From: Hydrangea macrophylla
Taxonomy: Eukaryota; Streptophyta; Magnoliopsida; Cornales; Hydrangeaceae
Length of the DNA stretch: 64,000 nucleotides
Direction of reading: 5' to 3'
NCBI GenBank assembly: GCA_033977485.1
Contig: CM066993.1
Location: 70,844,864 to 70,908,863 of the forward strand
Part shown: piece after piece, positions 22,434 to 32,086 of the stretch
Layout: every line of letters starts with the position of its first letter
Position numbering within the stretch: the stretch's first letter is position 1
The notes under the pieces: generated by a model
The model's input: the letters and a program-made list of their open reading frames with translations, nothing else
What the model was told of the DNA's origin: nothing
Databases searched by the model: none
Program-made: the position numbers and the translations under genes

Positions 22434-22705
22434 TTTTTTTTTTTTTTTTTTTTTTACAGCAAGACTACTTTTATTGGTTGAGCCATAAAGGCCAAGAGAG
22501 ATACAAACACTCCAACAAAAAACTCTCACAGTAGCCCAAAAACAAAACAGCTGCTACCATGTAGCATGGTAGCATATAGCATGTAGAAGCCTCCTTGACT
22601 CACAGAATCATTGAAAGAGAAGCCCTCTCTGCTGCCATAACTTCCGTTACCGGCCCACTTTAACTTGTCCTTTCTTCCTCCCCCACCCGCCCCCACTCCA
22701 CGACC
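22434..22705 (-). mobile_element. Short 5'-truncated LINE copy
   Basis: Lies between two poly(A) tails. Its 3' end reads CCAATAAAAGTAGTCTTGCT followed by the A-run at 22455-22434. About 270 bp, no coding, most simply a 5'-truncated insertion into the 3' region of another LINE. Confidence 0.5.
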
Positions 22706-24711
22706 TTTTTTTTTTTTTTTTTTGAAATTACACCCCAGCAGAGAGATACACAGATCAAATAATAATACCCCAATACAGACCACTCCCTCAACTCCCAATA
22801 ATAAGAAATACACAAGCAAGTATTACCCCAGCTGATGCTTACTTCCAAAACATACTTACTACTCAAAATACTCCAAACACAGTCCTTCTGACACCCCCTC
22901 CCAGCATTGCCTACAGATTAACTAACTACGGATTCATACATCAAAACCTCTCTAGCATAGTCTCTACCCCTCCCACCTTGACCAACATACGTCCCTCGCG
23001 CAAGACCCTTCTAACTACTGACTTGCACATCGGAAGCCTCAAGCCTTGAGATAGGAGGCCTAAGAAGGCAGCAAGAGGCCGGAATAATCTGTTTGAGAAT
23101 TGAGCTAATGCATAAGCCAACAACACAGTCATATGGAATGTCTGATCCCTTAAGCGTTGAGATAGGAGATCTAGCCATGAACAGATCCCCAAAAAACTCC
23201 CCCTGAGATGTTGATATCATGCAATCTTCTAAGAAAAACTGATAGCAGCAGCAAGAATTGATAAAACACAGTCATGCAGCAAAAACTGATAGCAGCAAAC
23301 TCTTTCTCCACCTAATTTGGCATTTCAACTCTGCCAAGCAGAGAAGAACATAATGCATATCGAACCGAAAGACGCGAATCGAAAGACCCAATAACACGAA
23401 GGAAACACACACCGAGACACACTCACACCAAAGGGAGTAGAAGACTCCTATCCACACCAAAAAGATCACACCAAAGAAAATGCACACCAAAAAACCCGAG
23501 CCAACCCCGTAATAAATCAAAAAGTTTTTCTTCTTCCTATTTTTCTCTTTTTTTGCCACAAACATCAGAGTAACTACCTCCAGGCTTAAAACTAGCTAAT
23601 CCATTAAGCAGCCGCACCACCTAGTAAACCCAAAAATGATAATAACTTGAACAACTGTCTTCTGTTAGATTAGCAATCCATTGTCCCTCCTAAATAAATC
23701 ACTATCAGCCCCGAAATAAAGCTCGCTATGCTCAATCAGAAAGGAACTCAGGATCAGAACACGGCAAAAAAACCCCAAAACACAGCACCCACTCCAGCAC
23801 ATAGCCACATACAAAAAACACAAAAACTCGCTCTCCATGTGTGAATGAAAATCCCACTAAAATCTACATCAATGAGCCACTAACCGTAATAGATTTGAAG
23901 AGCAACAACGAGAATCAGTCACTTTGAAACATTTGCTATAAGACACGGTAAGCCAAAGAACCATAAACGTTCAAAGAGAATCAGCCACTTTCAACCATCT
24001 ACTATAAGACACAGTAGGCCAAAGAACCATAACCATTCAAACCATAATAACCAAACCCAGAATCTCTCGGAAGCATCAAGAGTCGAGATCGATCCAATTT
24101 TGCATTATCAACTTCTACAGCAATCGTCACATTCTCTCAACGCGGTGGTTCACATTTTATTTTTACTCAGCTTACACACAAACCCACCTACCCAGTCGAG
24201 GACACAAACACTTTCCCCAACGAAGAATACAAAACTCATACCAAACACTTCCCCCGAAAAAAAACACACGCCAATACTCACACTACCCGACAAGAACTCG
24301 GCTTACAAGGAACTCACACACCCACTTGACTCGCAAAGATCCCAAATCTCTCCCACTTCACAGAATCGCAGTCCCTCCCTGATGATGATAAGAAAGCCAA
24401 GCACTTCACTGACTCCACTTCCTACAAAGACAATCAAGCTACACTTTGAAGCCCAGATCCCCTACTACTACCCGAAAGAGCTAAAAGATAGAAAGAAAGA
24501 AGAAAGAGAAAAAGAAATAATCCCCTAAAAAATCAACACACAGAGATAAGATACTAGATAATACACCCAAAGTCCCAACCATCAGAGAACTTCTACCATA
24601 TACTCCCACTAACAAAAATACAAAACCAGACTTAAGACAAATCCCCATTACCACTTCTTCCTCACCCCTAATTTCAATAACTCTGAAAAGATACCAGCAC
24701 TAAAGGCCACA

Positions 24712-26370
24712 TCACAAGAAAGCCATGAAAGGAGTTATCCTCTCAACACCCTGTTTAGCCAACACATCAGCAAAGCAATTAGCCTCCCTTAATATATGTA
24801 CCACCTTCACGTTACCCACAAAAGACATCAGATTCTGAATTTTATTTATCGTACAAGAATATTTCCAAGCTCCACCATCATCCCCATCGACCCATGAGAC
24901 CGCTGTTTTTGAGTCACTTTCAATCCACTGATACCCAAATCTTCCCTCGAATGATGAATACATTTCCAAAGCCTTTAAAATTGCTACCAACTCCGCAAAA
25001 TTTGAGTCCGTAATACCTATATTGACAGAAAACATGCCTTTTACTTCCCCATACCAGTCCCGGAGCACCCCTCCCACTCCTGCCGGACCCGGCTTTCCTC
25101 TAACAGACCCGTCAACATTGAATTTGTAATTATAGAAGACTGGAAGTGACCAAGCAATCTGTTGACGAACTTTTTTGGCTGGCAATTCAGCACTAACCTC
25201 CTTAATATTAAGAAACATATCTGAAATTGAAATATTTAAAGATAATTCCTTACTTTTTAACCACCAAACTAGCTGCATCTTCATCGAATCCACCACTCTT
25301 TAAAAAACCACTGACCTATTATTAAAGACACTCTCATTCCTACTAATCCAAATCGTCCAAACGACAAGATAAAAGCACATCTTCCAAGCCTTTTTAAATT
25401 TTGGAGCTGGGCACAAGGTCTCCCACTGATTCCACCAACACACAACTGATTCGGGGGAACAAGAAGATATATCCCACCATCCTAAGCTTGCTGACCACAA
25501 CCTCCAAGACCATAGGCACCTTAAGAAAAGGTGATCAATACTTTCATTAGCTTGTCCACACAATACACACAACCCTTCATCGTCTCGAAGGCAACCTAGC
25601 CTTAGAAGCACACTTTTAACTGGTAGTCTGCCCTTTAATAACTTCCAACAGAACATTTCGATTTTTGAAGGTACATTAGAATTCCAAACGAGTTTCTGAG
25701 AGTAGGGTGCTGAAACAAATAAGTTTTCCACCTCCCGCACAAAAGATTTCACACTAAATTGACCTCTTAATTCAAATTTCCAAATCAACTTATCTTCCCT
25801 TTTGTGATTGGGACACACCCCATTTATTACTACTAGAAAATCATTCCAGATTTCCTTTTCCCAATCGAATAATGCACGCCTCAATTCGATATTCCAGATC
25901 CACAAGCCATCTTCCCAAGAGCCAAAATCACACACGCAGCCTTCCCTATTAGTGGATAAAACATAAATGCGAGGAAAGACGTCCTTGAGTACTATATTTT
26001 CGATCCAGCAATCTTCCCAGAATCTCACTTTCCTCCCATTCCCCAATGCAATTCCCAATCCCTGTTTTAATACCTCAGCGTAAACATCATTATTATTCCA
26101 AGCTTCAAAATAATTTTTCGCAAAATGGGACCCTCCTCTCCTAGTACTCGGAATTAGAAGCAGCCCATTTCTACTAAGGCCATATTTTGCACGGACAACT
26201 TTCTTCCATAATGCATCACCATCATCTCCGAATCTCCATAGCCATTTAGAAAGCAAAGCCTTGTTTTTAGCCACCATCTTCCCAATACCTAAACCCCCCT
26301 TCTTTTTGCTTGCACAAACCGAATCCCAATCAACATAATTAATTTTCCTTTTACTCTCATTCCCACCCCA
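24712..26370 (-). pseudogene. LINE ORF2 C-terminus: zinc-binding RT domain and RNase H
   Basis: The minus-strand frame enters at WGGNESKRKINYVDWDSVC, followed by KKKGGLGIGKMVAKNKALLS. It then passes GRKVRFWEDCW, LIWKFELRGQFSVKSF and the zinc-binding block CVLCGQANESIDHLFLRC. A single in-frame TAA at 25302-25300 interrupts it. The frame continues as RNase H with FNVDGSVRGKPGPAGVGGVL (first Asp), NFAELVAILKAL (Glu), ESDSKTAV (Asp) and HILREANCFADVLAKQG (last His/Asp region). All RNase H acidic residues are present. The endonuclease and RT core are missing through 5' truncation. Similar fragments are often misannotated as host 'ribonuclease H protein'. Confidence 0.9.
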
Positions 26371-26375
26371 AATTT

Positions 26376-26790
26376 GAAGATTATTTATGACTATAAAAAT
26401 AATATTTATGACTTTTTGAAGGTTATTTATGACTATTTAAAGGTTATTTATGACTTTTTTGAAGATTGTTTATGACTTTTTAAATGGTTATTTATGACTA
26501 ATTTGAAGATTATTTACGACTTTTTAACGGGTTATTTATGACTTTTTTGAAGATTATTTATGACTTTTTTAAAAGGCTATTTATGACTTTTTTAAAGATT
26601 ATTTATGACTTTTTTAAAATGCTATTTATGACTTTTTTGAAAATTATTTATGACTGTATCAATTAAAAAATAGTCATAAACAATTTGAAAGCACTCATTT
26701 TTTATGACTATTTTTTTAGAACTGTTGTAAAAGTAATAATTATTTATGACTTTTTTAACAAACTCGAACTTATTTATGACTTCTAAATAA
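26376..26790. repeat. CACTA right subterminal repeat array
   Basis: About twenty imperfect copies of TTATTTATGACTTTTTTGAAG-like units in one orientation, with a few inverted copies near 26670-26710. These correspond to the inverted units at the left end. Confidence 0.8.
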
Positions 26791-26829
26791 TATTGGCTGA
26801 TTTATAAATATATTTCAATTTATTTGTAT

Positions 26830-27355
26830 TGATTGAGTTGCAGAGACTCTACAGAACACACAAAGAAGAACACAACTCTTTGGTAGGGGTGAAACCAAAC
26901 CGACAAAAATCGAAAACCGAAACCAAACCGAAAAAACTGAGGCTTTTCGGTCGGTTTTTTCAAATATACAATAAGCCAAAAACCGAACCGAACTGAGAAA
27001 AACCGAGCAAAACCGACAAAACCGCCCTAACCGAGCATAGTCGGTCGGTTTTTTTAGTGTCAAAAAACCGAAAAAATCGAACCGAACCGAACCGTTTCAC
27101 CCCTGCTCTTTGGACTTCAAAACTACTTTCATTATACTTTTTAATCTCTAACAAATTAAAGCTATATATACAAATAGTCACTAACTAGTTATAGTTACAA
27201 CCGAGGTCTATAAGCCAGCTGGAGACTATAATAAACTGGTGGAACCAACTGAGTTGCCACCTGTAAGTTGAGGGAGTGATCCTCTGTGATTACTCATTGC
27301 TTGATCTTCTAGAAGAGGCTTAACTTCTGAGTTCTTGGGCTGAGGATCACTAACA
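26830..27355 (-). mobile_element. Solo LTR with perfect 5-bp TSD, hosting a hAT MITE
   Basis: The plus strand runs TGATTGAGTTGCAG to GGATCACTAACA, i.e. TG...CA, flanked by TGTAT at 26825-26829 and 27356-27360. Removing it rejoins the flank of copy 3 with the uninterrupted sequence of copy 1 near 2380. On the minus strand it starts TGTTAGTGATCC and has a TATATATAGC box near 27165, so that orientation is likely. Without the nested 230 bp it is about 296 bp. No internal coding. Confidence 0.85.
26884..27105. mobile_element. hAT MITE inside the solo LTR, 8-bp TSD
   Basis: The ends TAGGGGTGAAACC and GTTTCACCCCTG are inverted, with perfect 8-bp repeats CTCTTTGG at 26876-26883 and 27106-27113. The interior is a dense run of ACCGAAAACCGAACCGAA-type motifs in both orientations. 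Confidence 0.85.
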
Positions 27356-27360
27356 TGTAT

Positions 27361-28161
27361 GATTAATGTGGGAATTTGTTACAAGTTTTACGGGTAGAAA
27401 ATAAGTTGAAATGTTTGCCCTTGAGATTAGTTGTACTTGAAATCATTGGCCAAGTGCTATAATCACTTGCATCTGATTTATAGTAGCCCTTAAAGGCTTA
27501 AACATTTTCAGCTGCCATTGCTTCTTTTCATCCAAAAATGAAGACAAAAGAAATAGATGAAAAGGGAACACAAGTCGTTTCAGAAATCTTTTATGAGAAT
27601 AATTTGATCGACTCAAGGGAATTTGACCTTAAAAAATTGTAGGAAAATTCTCGCGATATCCGGAACCTGTCCCATTTGGTCTACTCTTTTTTCTTTTTTT
27701 CTTTTTTTTTTTGGGTCAATAGGCAAATAAAGAACAGAAAATTCCTTGTTTGGTAGAGTTTGAAGAAGGAAAAAAGGAAACAGAACATGAAAAGAGTCAT
27801 CCTTTCAGCCCAACATTTCTCACCTGTCCGGAAGGGAACATATGAGAGAGACCAAAACAAAATGTATTCATTTTTATTTAACTTTTTTACTTAGAAAATC
27901 ATCCTTCTATTCTAAAAGGGTGTATTAGTAGAATGGAATAAACCCATAACTAAAAAAAAATTAGAATGTAATAAACTCGATTGCTGTTTATGCTTTCATT
28001 GCATCAAAAGAAAACGGAAATAAAAAAAATCACTATATCCCTTTGTCTCTTGTGGGTCAACTATCCCTGGAAATACAGATTATTCTTATTTCTTAATACA
28101 ACTTTTGACAATACTATATATAGAAAAATAGTAAAAATAAATAAATCGAACAAAAAGGGTA
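27361..28161. other. Downstream flank of copy 3 and AT-rich spacer
   Basis: 27361-27690 is collinear with 2390-3050 of copy 1 (ATTAATGTGGGAATTTGTTACA, GCCAAGTGCTATAATCACTT), with one unit of the tandem repeat. The remainder is AT-rich with no gene seen. Confidence 0.5.
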
Positions 28162-28308
28162 GGGTAATGCTATGTGCACATAAAATGTGCACACAATAAA
28201 GATTTGAGACATTCATTTTGGTGGAATCCATCCATGCACATATGGGACCCACTAAAATAAATGACCTAGATCTTTATATGTACAGTTTATATACACAAAT
28301 CATTACTC
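28162..28308. mobile_element. Mutator-like MITE, 147 bp, perfect 9-bp TSD
   Basis: Starts GGGTAATGCTATGTGCACAT, ends inverted as CAAATCATTACTC. The 9-bp repeat AAAAGGGTA flanks it at 28153-28161 and 28309-28317. Belongs to the same terminal-sequence group as 977-1149. Confidence 0.85.
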
Positions 28309-28317
28309 AAAAGGGTA

Positions 28318-28891
28318 AAATGGGGTGATCCCTACTTGGGCATGACCAAAGTACTCTTTATCTGCTGTGAACCAATTATGCCGGACTCAGAATTTTAGAT
28401 TGGGGTGGACTGAAAATGTAGATAGCTAGTGACAGGTTCAAAGGAGGTTCGAGGCATCGCCCTAGTTTTTTTTTTTTGTAGTTCATACGTATGTAATTTT
28501 TTTATTTTTGTATCCAAAATGATACAATTTTGCTATGTGAGGAATTTAATTTGGCTGTTTTAAAATTTGAATTTTACAGTAATGTTTTTTGCTTTTAAAC
28601 TTCTCCTCTGGTCCCTTTGAAGTCCGTGCCTATGTGCATAGTGTCATTTTTTTTTCAATAACAAAGGTTCATCTGATCGTAATTTGTAAAGTTTGGAATA
28701 ATAGTTATATAAAAAAAAAATCAGTTGGAATAAACTTAGAGGGAGTGAAAACTGTATTGTACCAAATTTTTATTGAAGACGAAGTATTGGATCAACTATT
28801 TAGAAAGGACAAGATTACAATTAGATTAATCTATTATATAAATCTTTTGTGTTTTCAAAATTTGGGTTGGACTATGCTTACAATCGAGAAT
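28318..28891. other. Intergenic AT-rich DNA, no gene
   Basis: Degraded repeat-like sequence including a T-run near 28467-28478. The 103-residue ORF at 28589-28900 shows no domain and AT-driven composition. Confidence 0.35.
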
Positions 28892-29563
28892 AAAATTTAG
28901 GGTTAATTGCAAAAATACCTCCTCAACTATGACCCTTTTCTGAGTACACCCCCTGATTTAAAAAAGTGAACAACTTCACCCCCTCAACCATCAAAAATTA
29001 TTTAGTCTCAAACGCCGTTAACGGAAGTAATAAAATGACGCATATACCCTTGTTCTGAATTGCAAAAACACCCCCTCAACTATGACCCATTTTCGAGTAC
29101 ACCCCCTGATCTAAAAAAAGTTAACAACTTCACCCCATTCCCCTCCCCCCTCTCTCTCTCTCTGCAACTTCTCTCTCTAAATTATAAAGTCCCAATTTAT
29201 AAATAATAAAAAAAACTATGTGTAATATGTTGGTCCAAAAGACCAACCCCACAATTTAGAAAAAAATAATTACATATAAAACATTGGTCCAACTGTAATC
29301 CAACACACCCTAAACATTTGTCTCAACTCATTTTCATCTCATCTCTTAGTTTAGTCTACACAAATTGTTTTACCATCATGCCAAACTTTACAAATTTCAA
29401 TCAACTATCAACCCTTATTACTGTTAGGCTGTATTTGGTTCATAGATTTAGTGAGGGAGAGAAAAGAAGAAAGGAAATCGAAAAAGAAAATTAATTCTCA
29501 GGTATTTTCCCTTCTATTTCATCCATAATTAATAATATCGAAAACTAATAATATTTAAAATAT

Positions 29564-29743
29564 GAGTAATGTTATACTTATCAAATTTTGTATCCTAAGT
29601 GGTTCTCAAACACGTGGTAGTAGGCCCAAGTGATTTTGATTGGAGGATGCTGAAGTCGTCCCACCATTATTGAAAGTGGTCCTGCCGTTACATGTATCTG
29701 GGAATCATTTGAGATACAAAATTTGGGAAGCATAGCATGACTC
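29564..29743. mobile_element. Mutator-like MITE, second member of the 3569 group
   Basis: Begins GAGTAATGTTATACTTATCA and ends GGGAAGCATAGCATGACTC, resembling 3569-3727 in both ends and in the central GTGGTAGTAGGCCC-type part. A target duplication is not clear. Confidence 0.65.
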
Positions 29744-29751
29744 TTTCCTTG

Positions 29752-29828
29752 TAATTAAGCCAATGTATTACATATAATAAGGTTTTTTGGGTCTATTTGT
29801 AATTAAGCCAATGTATTACATATGATAA
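29752..29828. repeat. Two-copy short tandem repeat
   Basis: TGTAATTAAGCCAATGTATT occurs twice about 48 bp apart, followed each time by ACATAT(A/G)ATAAG. Confidence 0.8.
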
Positions 29829-30295
29829 GTTTTTTTTTTTTTTTCAAATTTTGGGAGAATGAAGTATAATTAGACCAACATCTTACATGTAAAATCATTT
29901 TCTTTTAGCCTAACTGATATTTTTTGGGGGGCTATATAACAAGTTTACTTATTTTGCGGGGACTAAGCTTAATAAAATTTAAAAATTTCCGACATCCGCC
30001 ACTAGTCGTGGTGGTGTGGGGCAAGGGAATGAGAGAGAGAGAGGGGATAGTGAGAAATTAGGGTAGACTGTAGAGAGAGAGATCAAACTCATTTTGGGCA
30101 CAAAGGGTAAAAGTGTCAATTTTTGTTCTCACGTGATGGGCACATGCCCATTTTCTTTTGCAAACTAACGGAGGGGGTCAACTTGTCGAATAAAACAAAC
30201 GGAGGGGGTCAATTTGTCGGAAAAAAAAGTTCAGGGGAGCGAGTTGAAAACGGATCATAATTGAGGGGGTGTTTTTGAAATTAACCCTAAAATTT

Positions 30296-30695
30296 ATTGA
30301 ACCAAATATAAAGGGTGAACACCTAATCGGTAGTCTAACAATAATTCTTAGTGATTCGCACTGCATGATTTAAAATCAGGAATTACTAACCACCAAACCA
30401 CTTGATAGTAAGTCAAGTGCGACACCCTCAGGATTTACTTTTCTTGTTTTTCATCATTTTTCTTCCCCACCAATTTTTTTCTTTAACTTTTTTTATTCTC
30501 TTTTTTTTTTTTTTGTAAATACATTAAATCGGTACTTGGAATTTGTTTTGAGGATGAGACAACCAAACATAATTCTTTCTTTTCTTTCCAAGAAAAGGAC
30601 CCAGAATCTCTAAAAAAGTGTAAGTTGTATAACTAATACGGAGTAAAAGATTTATATATATATATATATATATATTCTAGAGAGAAATAAAAATG
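30296..30695. other. Copy 4 far-upstream flank and TA microsatellite
   Basis: About 30555-30640 resembles the upstream part of copy 2 (GAGACAACCAAAC, then AAAAGG(A)CCCA and AATCTC). A (TA)n run lies at about 30654-30674. The rest is AT-rich. Confidence 0.45.
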
Positions 30696-31248
30696 AGGGT
30701 AAATATCATTGACCTCACTTGAGGTATAACCTAATATCATAGACCTTTCTTGGATTTTGAATAATATCATCAACTTTCCTTATTTTTCAAACTTTGTATC
30801 ACAGACCTCCTTTCTATTAACGGTAATAGAAAAAATCTTAGGATGTCAGTAAATTTTAAAGGTAACATGATACTAGTTCCCTTGTTCTTGACTAATTGAC
30901 CGTAATAAGATCACAAGCTTGTGTTAAATGACACAAAAGCCCTTACATTAGTTATTTCAAGGTGTGGGCACAATTGTCAGTGAAATATCTAATGTGAGGG
31001 ATTTGTGTCGTTTCGACACAATCTTGTGAGCTTATTTTTGTCAATTAGTCAAAAATAAGAACAATAATGTCAGTTCACCTCTAAATTTTGATTAACATTA
31101 CAAGATTCCATCCATTGACGTCGTTAACAGAATGGAGGTTAGTGATACAAAATTTTAAAAATAAGAGAGATTAATGATATTATTTAAAATTTAAAAAAAA
31201 TTTATGATATTAGACCAAACATCAAAAGAAATTAATTATATTTACCCT
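30696..31248. mobile_element. TIR element upstream of copy 4, about 553 bp
   Basis: The left AGGGTAAATATCATTGACCT and the right end inverted as AGGGTAAATATAATTAATTT define the ends. Inner arms also pair, e.g. TTTTCAAACTTTGTATCAC with GTGATACAAAATTTTAAAAA-like sequence. It splits the upstream homology between copies 2 and 4. No ORF; target duplication unclear. Confidence 0.65.
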
Positions 31249-31339
31249 AAAAATTATGTGTACATGTTGACGATATGCGTGGTCCTCAAGAAAAGTACCA
31301 CACCGTGTGTGTCCCCACTTCAATATAATTCTCCAAACT

Positions 31340-31430
31340 AATGGCTGCCATGAAAAATAATAAAATACATACCAGAAACTTCCAATTTCGATCCTTGCTC
31401 TCCAAGCTTATCCAAAAATCTATATAAAGG
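31340..31430 (+). promoter_or_regulatory. Promoter of copy 4: HSE-like block and TATA box
   Basis: ATGGCTGCCATGAAAAATAA aligns with the conserved block of the other copies. GAAACTTC lies at 31375-31382 and a clear TATA box TATATAAAGG at 31421-31430, about 75 bp before the ATG. Only copies 1 and 4 keep a TATA box. Confidence 0.6.
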
Positions 31431-31504
31431 CCACGCCTTAACTCTATCTTCAAAAAATAAGTTAATATATACGTAATATATGTACGTCAATTGGTGTTCT
31501 TACC

Positions 31505-31672
31505 ATGGCCTCAGTTGAACTTGCTGAAGTCTATGTGATGAGAAAGCTCCACAAGGAGAAGATGAAGAGAACGGCAAAGGAAAGACTCGACAAAAAAGTC
31601 ATTTCTAATCAAGAATATAAAGTTCCTAATGGTTGTTTCTTCATGCTGTTCAAGAAGATTCATCCAGACTAG
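31505..31672 (+). CDS. Small uncharacterised protein, copy 4 (55 aa)
   Basis: Intronless ORF starting in TTACCATGGCC. The protein is MASVELAEVYVMRKLHKEK followed by MKRTAKERLDKKVIS, then VPNGCFFMLFKKIHPD and a TAG. It has all conserved blocks of the family (the EVYVMRKLHKEKMKR basic helix and the VPNGCF.MLFKKIHP block) and is the fullest version of the middle region. The tail of about 18 residues seen in copy 1 is missing because repetitive DNA begins right after CATCC, making the stop. No signal peptide or membrane segment. The product is unrecognised. Clean reading frame, good start context and an intact TATA box suggest it is expressed. Confidence 0.75.
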   Translation: MASVELAEVYVMRKLHKEKMKRTAKERLDKKVISNQEYKVPNGCFFMLFKKIHPD

Positions 31673-32086
31673 TGGCAGATCCAGAAATTAGGAGTGTAAG
31701 CGGTACGTTTCGGTCGATTTTTTCATGAAAAAAAATAATAATAATAGAAGAAGAAGATGTCCAGCAGTCAGTCGACCAGTGGTTTTGACTTGAATATACA
31801 TGTTAAAAACCGACTAATTGGTTTATTGGTTGATCGGTTTTTAGTTTTTTAATTTTTTATTGGTTGTTTCTTCATGCTGTTTAAGAAGATTCATCCGACC
31901 AGTGGCGGATTCAGAAATTAGGGGTGTAAGCGGTAGGTTTCAGTCGATTTTTTCAAAAAAAAAAAAAAAAAATTGAAGAAGAAGAAGTCCAACGGTCGAT
32001 CGGTTTTTCAGCCGGTTTTGACTTGAATATACATGTTAAAAACCGACTAATTGGTTGATCGGTTTTTAGTTTTTAATTTTTTATGT
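31630..32086. repeat. Tandem duplication that includes the end of copy 4
   Basis: Unit 1 (about 31630-31859) and unit 2 (31860-32086) both start with TGGTTGTTTCTTCATGCTGT, the copy 4 codons for the GCFFMLFKKIHP region. Both continue into AGTGGC(A/G)GAT(C/T)CAGAAATTAG, GAAGAAGAAG and AAAAACCGACTAATTGGTT. The extra coding piece in unit 2 has no start and is a duplicated fragment. Confidence 0.85.

Larger units (their letters stand above)
21283..26372 (-). mobile_element. Minus-strand L1-type LINE complex (nested tails)
   Basis: Three T-runs on the plus strand (21283-21292, 22434-22455, 22706-22723) mark poly(A) tails of minus-strand LINEs. Each is preceded on that strand by LINE-like 3' sequence such as GTATCTCTCTTGGCC. 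The longest copy retains the C-terminal third of ORF2 (24712-26370) and is cut at its 5' side where CACTA subterminal repeats resume at 26376. The long non-coding part 22724-24711 is 3' UTR or further truncated copies; I could not separate them. A direct repeat of about 72 bp occurs near 23918-24038. Confidence 0.75.
17204..26790. mobile_element. CACTA-like DNA transposon with nested insertions
   Basis: The left end reads TACTACAAGAAAAAACCC, one base from the CACTACAAGAAA terminus of plant CACTA elements. Both ends carry many subterminal copies of a unit like TTATTTATGACTTTT in both orientations (17215-17560, 17925-18080, 21185-21280, 26376-26790). It inserted into the 3' flank of copy 3; flank homology resumes near 26790 (ATATTGGCTG). 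A matching right terminus is not visible, so the right end is truncated. Internally it hosts an LTR (18222) and LINEs (21283-26372). Confidence 0.7.
28899..30288. mobile_element. TIR transposon without ORF, 1390 bp, 7-bp direct flank
   Basis: The left end AGGGTTAATTGCAAAAATAC and the right end, inverted as AGGGTTAATTTCAAAAACAC, are closely matched for about 35 bp. AAAATTT flanks both sides (28892-28898 and 30289-30295). The left arm is partly repeated in tandem (about 28905-29000 and 29050-29135). It contains CT microsatellites near 29150 and a nested MITE at 29564. No coding. Confidence 0.75.

Noticed and set aside
24100..24528. 142-codon plus-strand ORF
   Set aside because: It is antisense to LINE 3' region, low complexity (Ser/Thr/Pro), and has no domain.
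24712..25296. A host 'ribonuclease H' gene
   Set aside because: It is in frame with a LINE zinc-binding RT domain just upstream and lies within LINE poly(A) structures.
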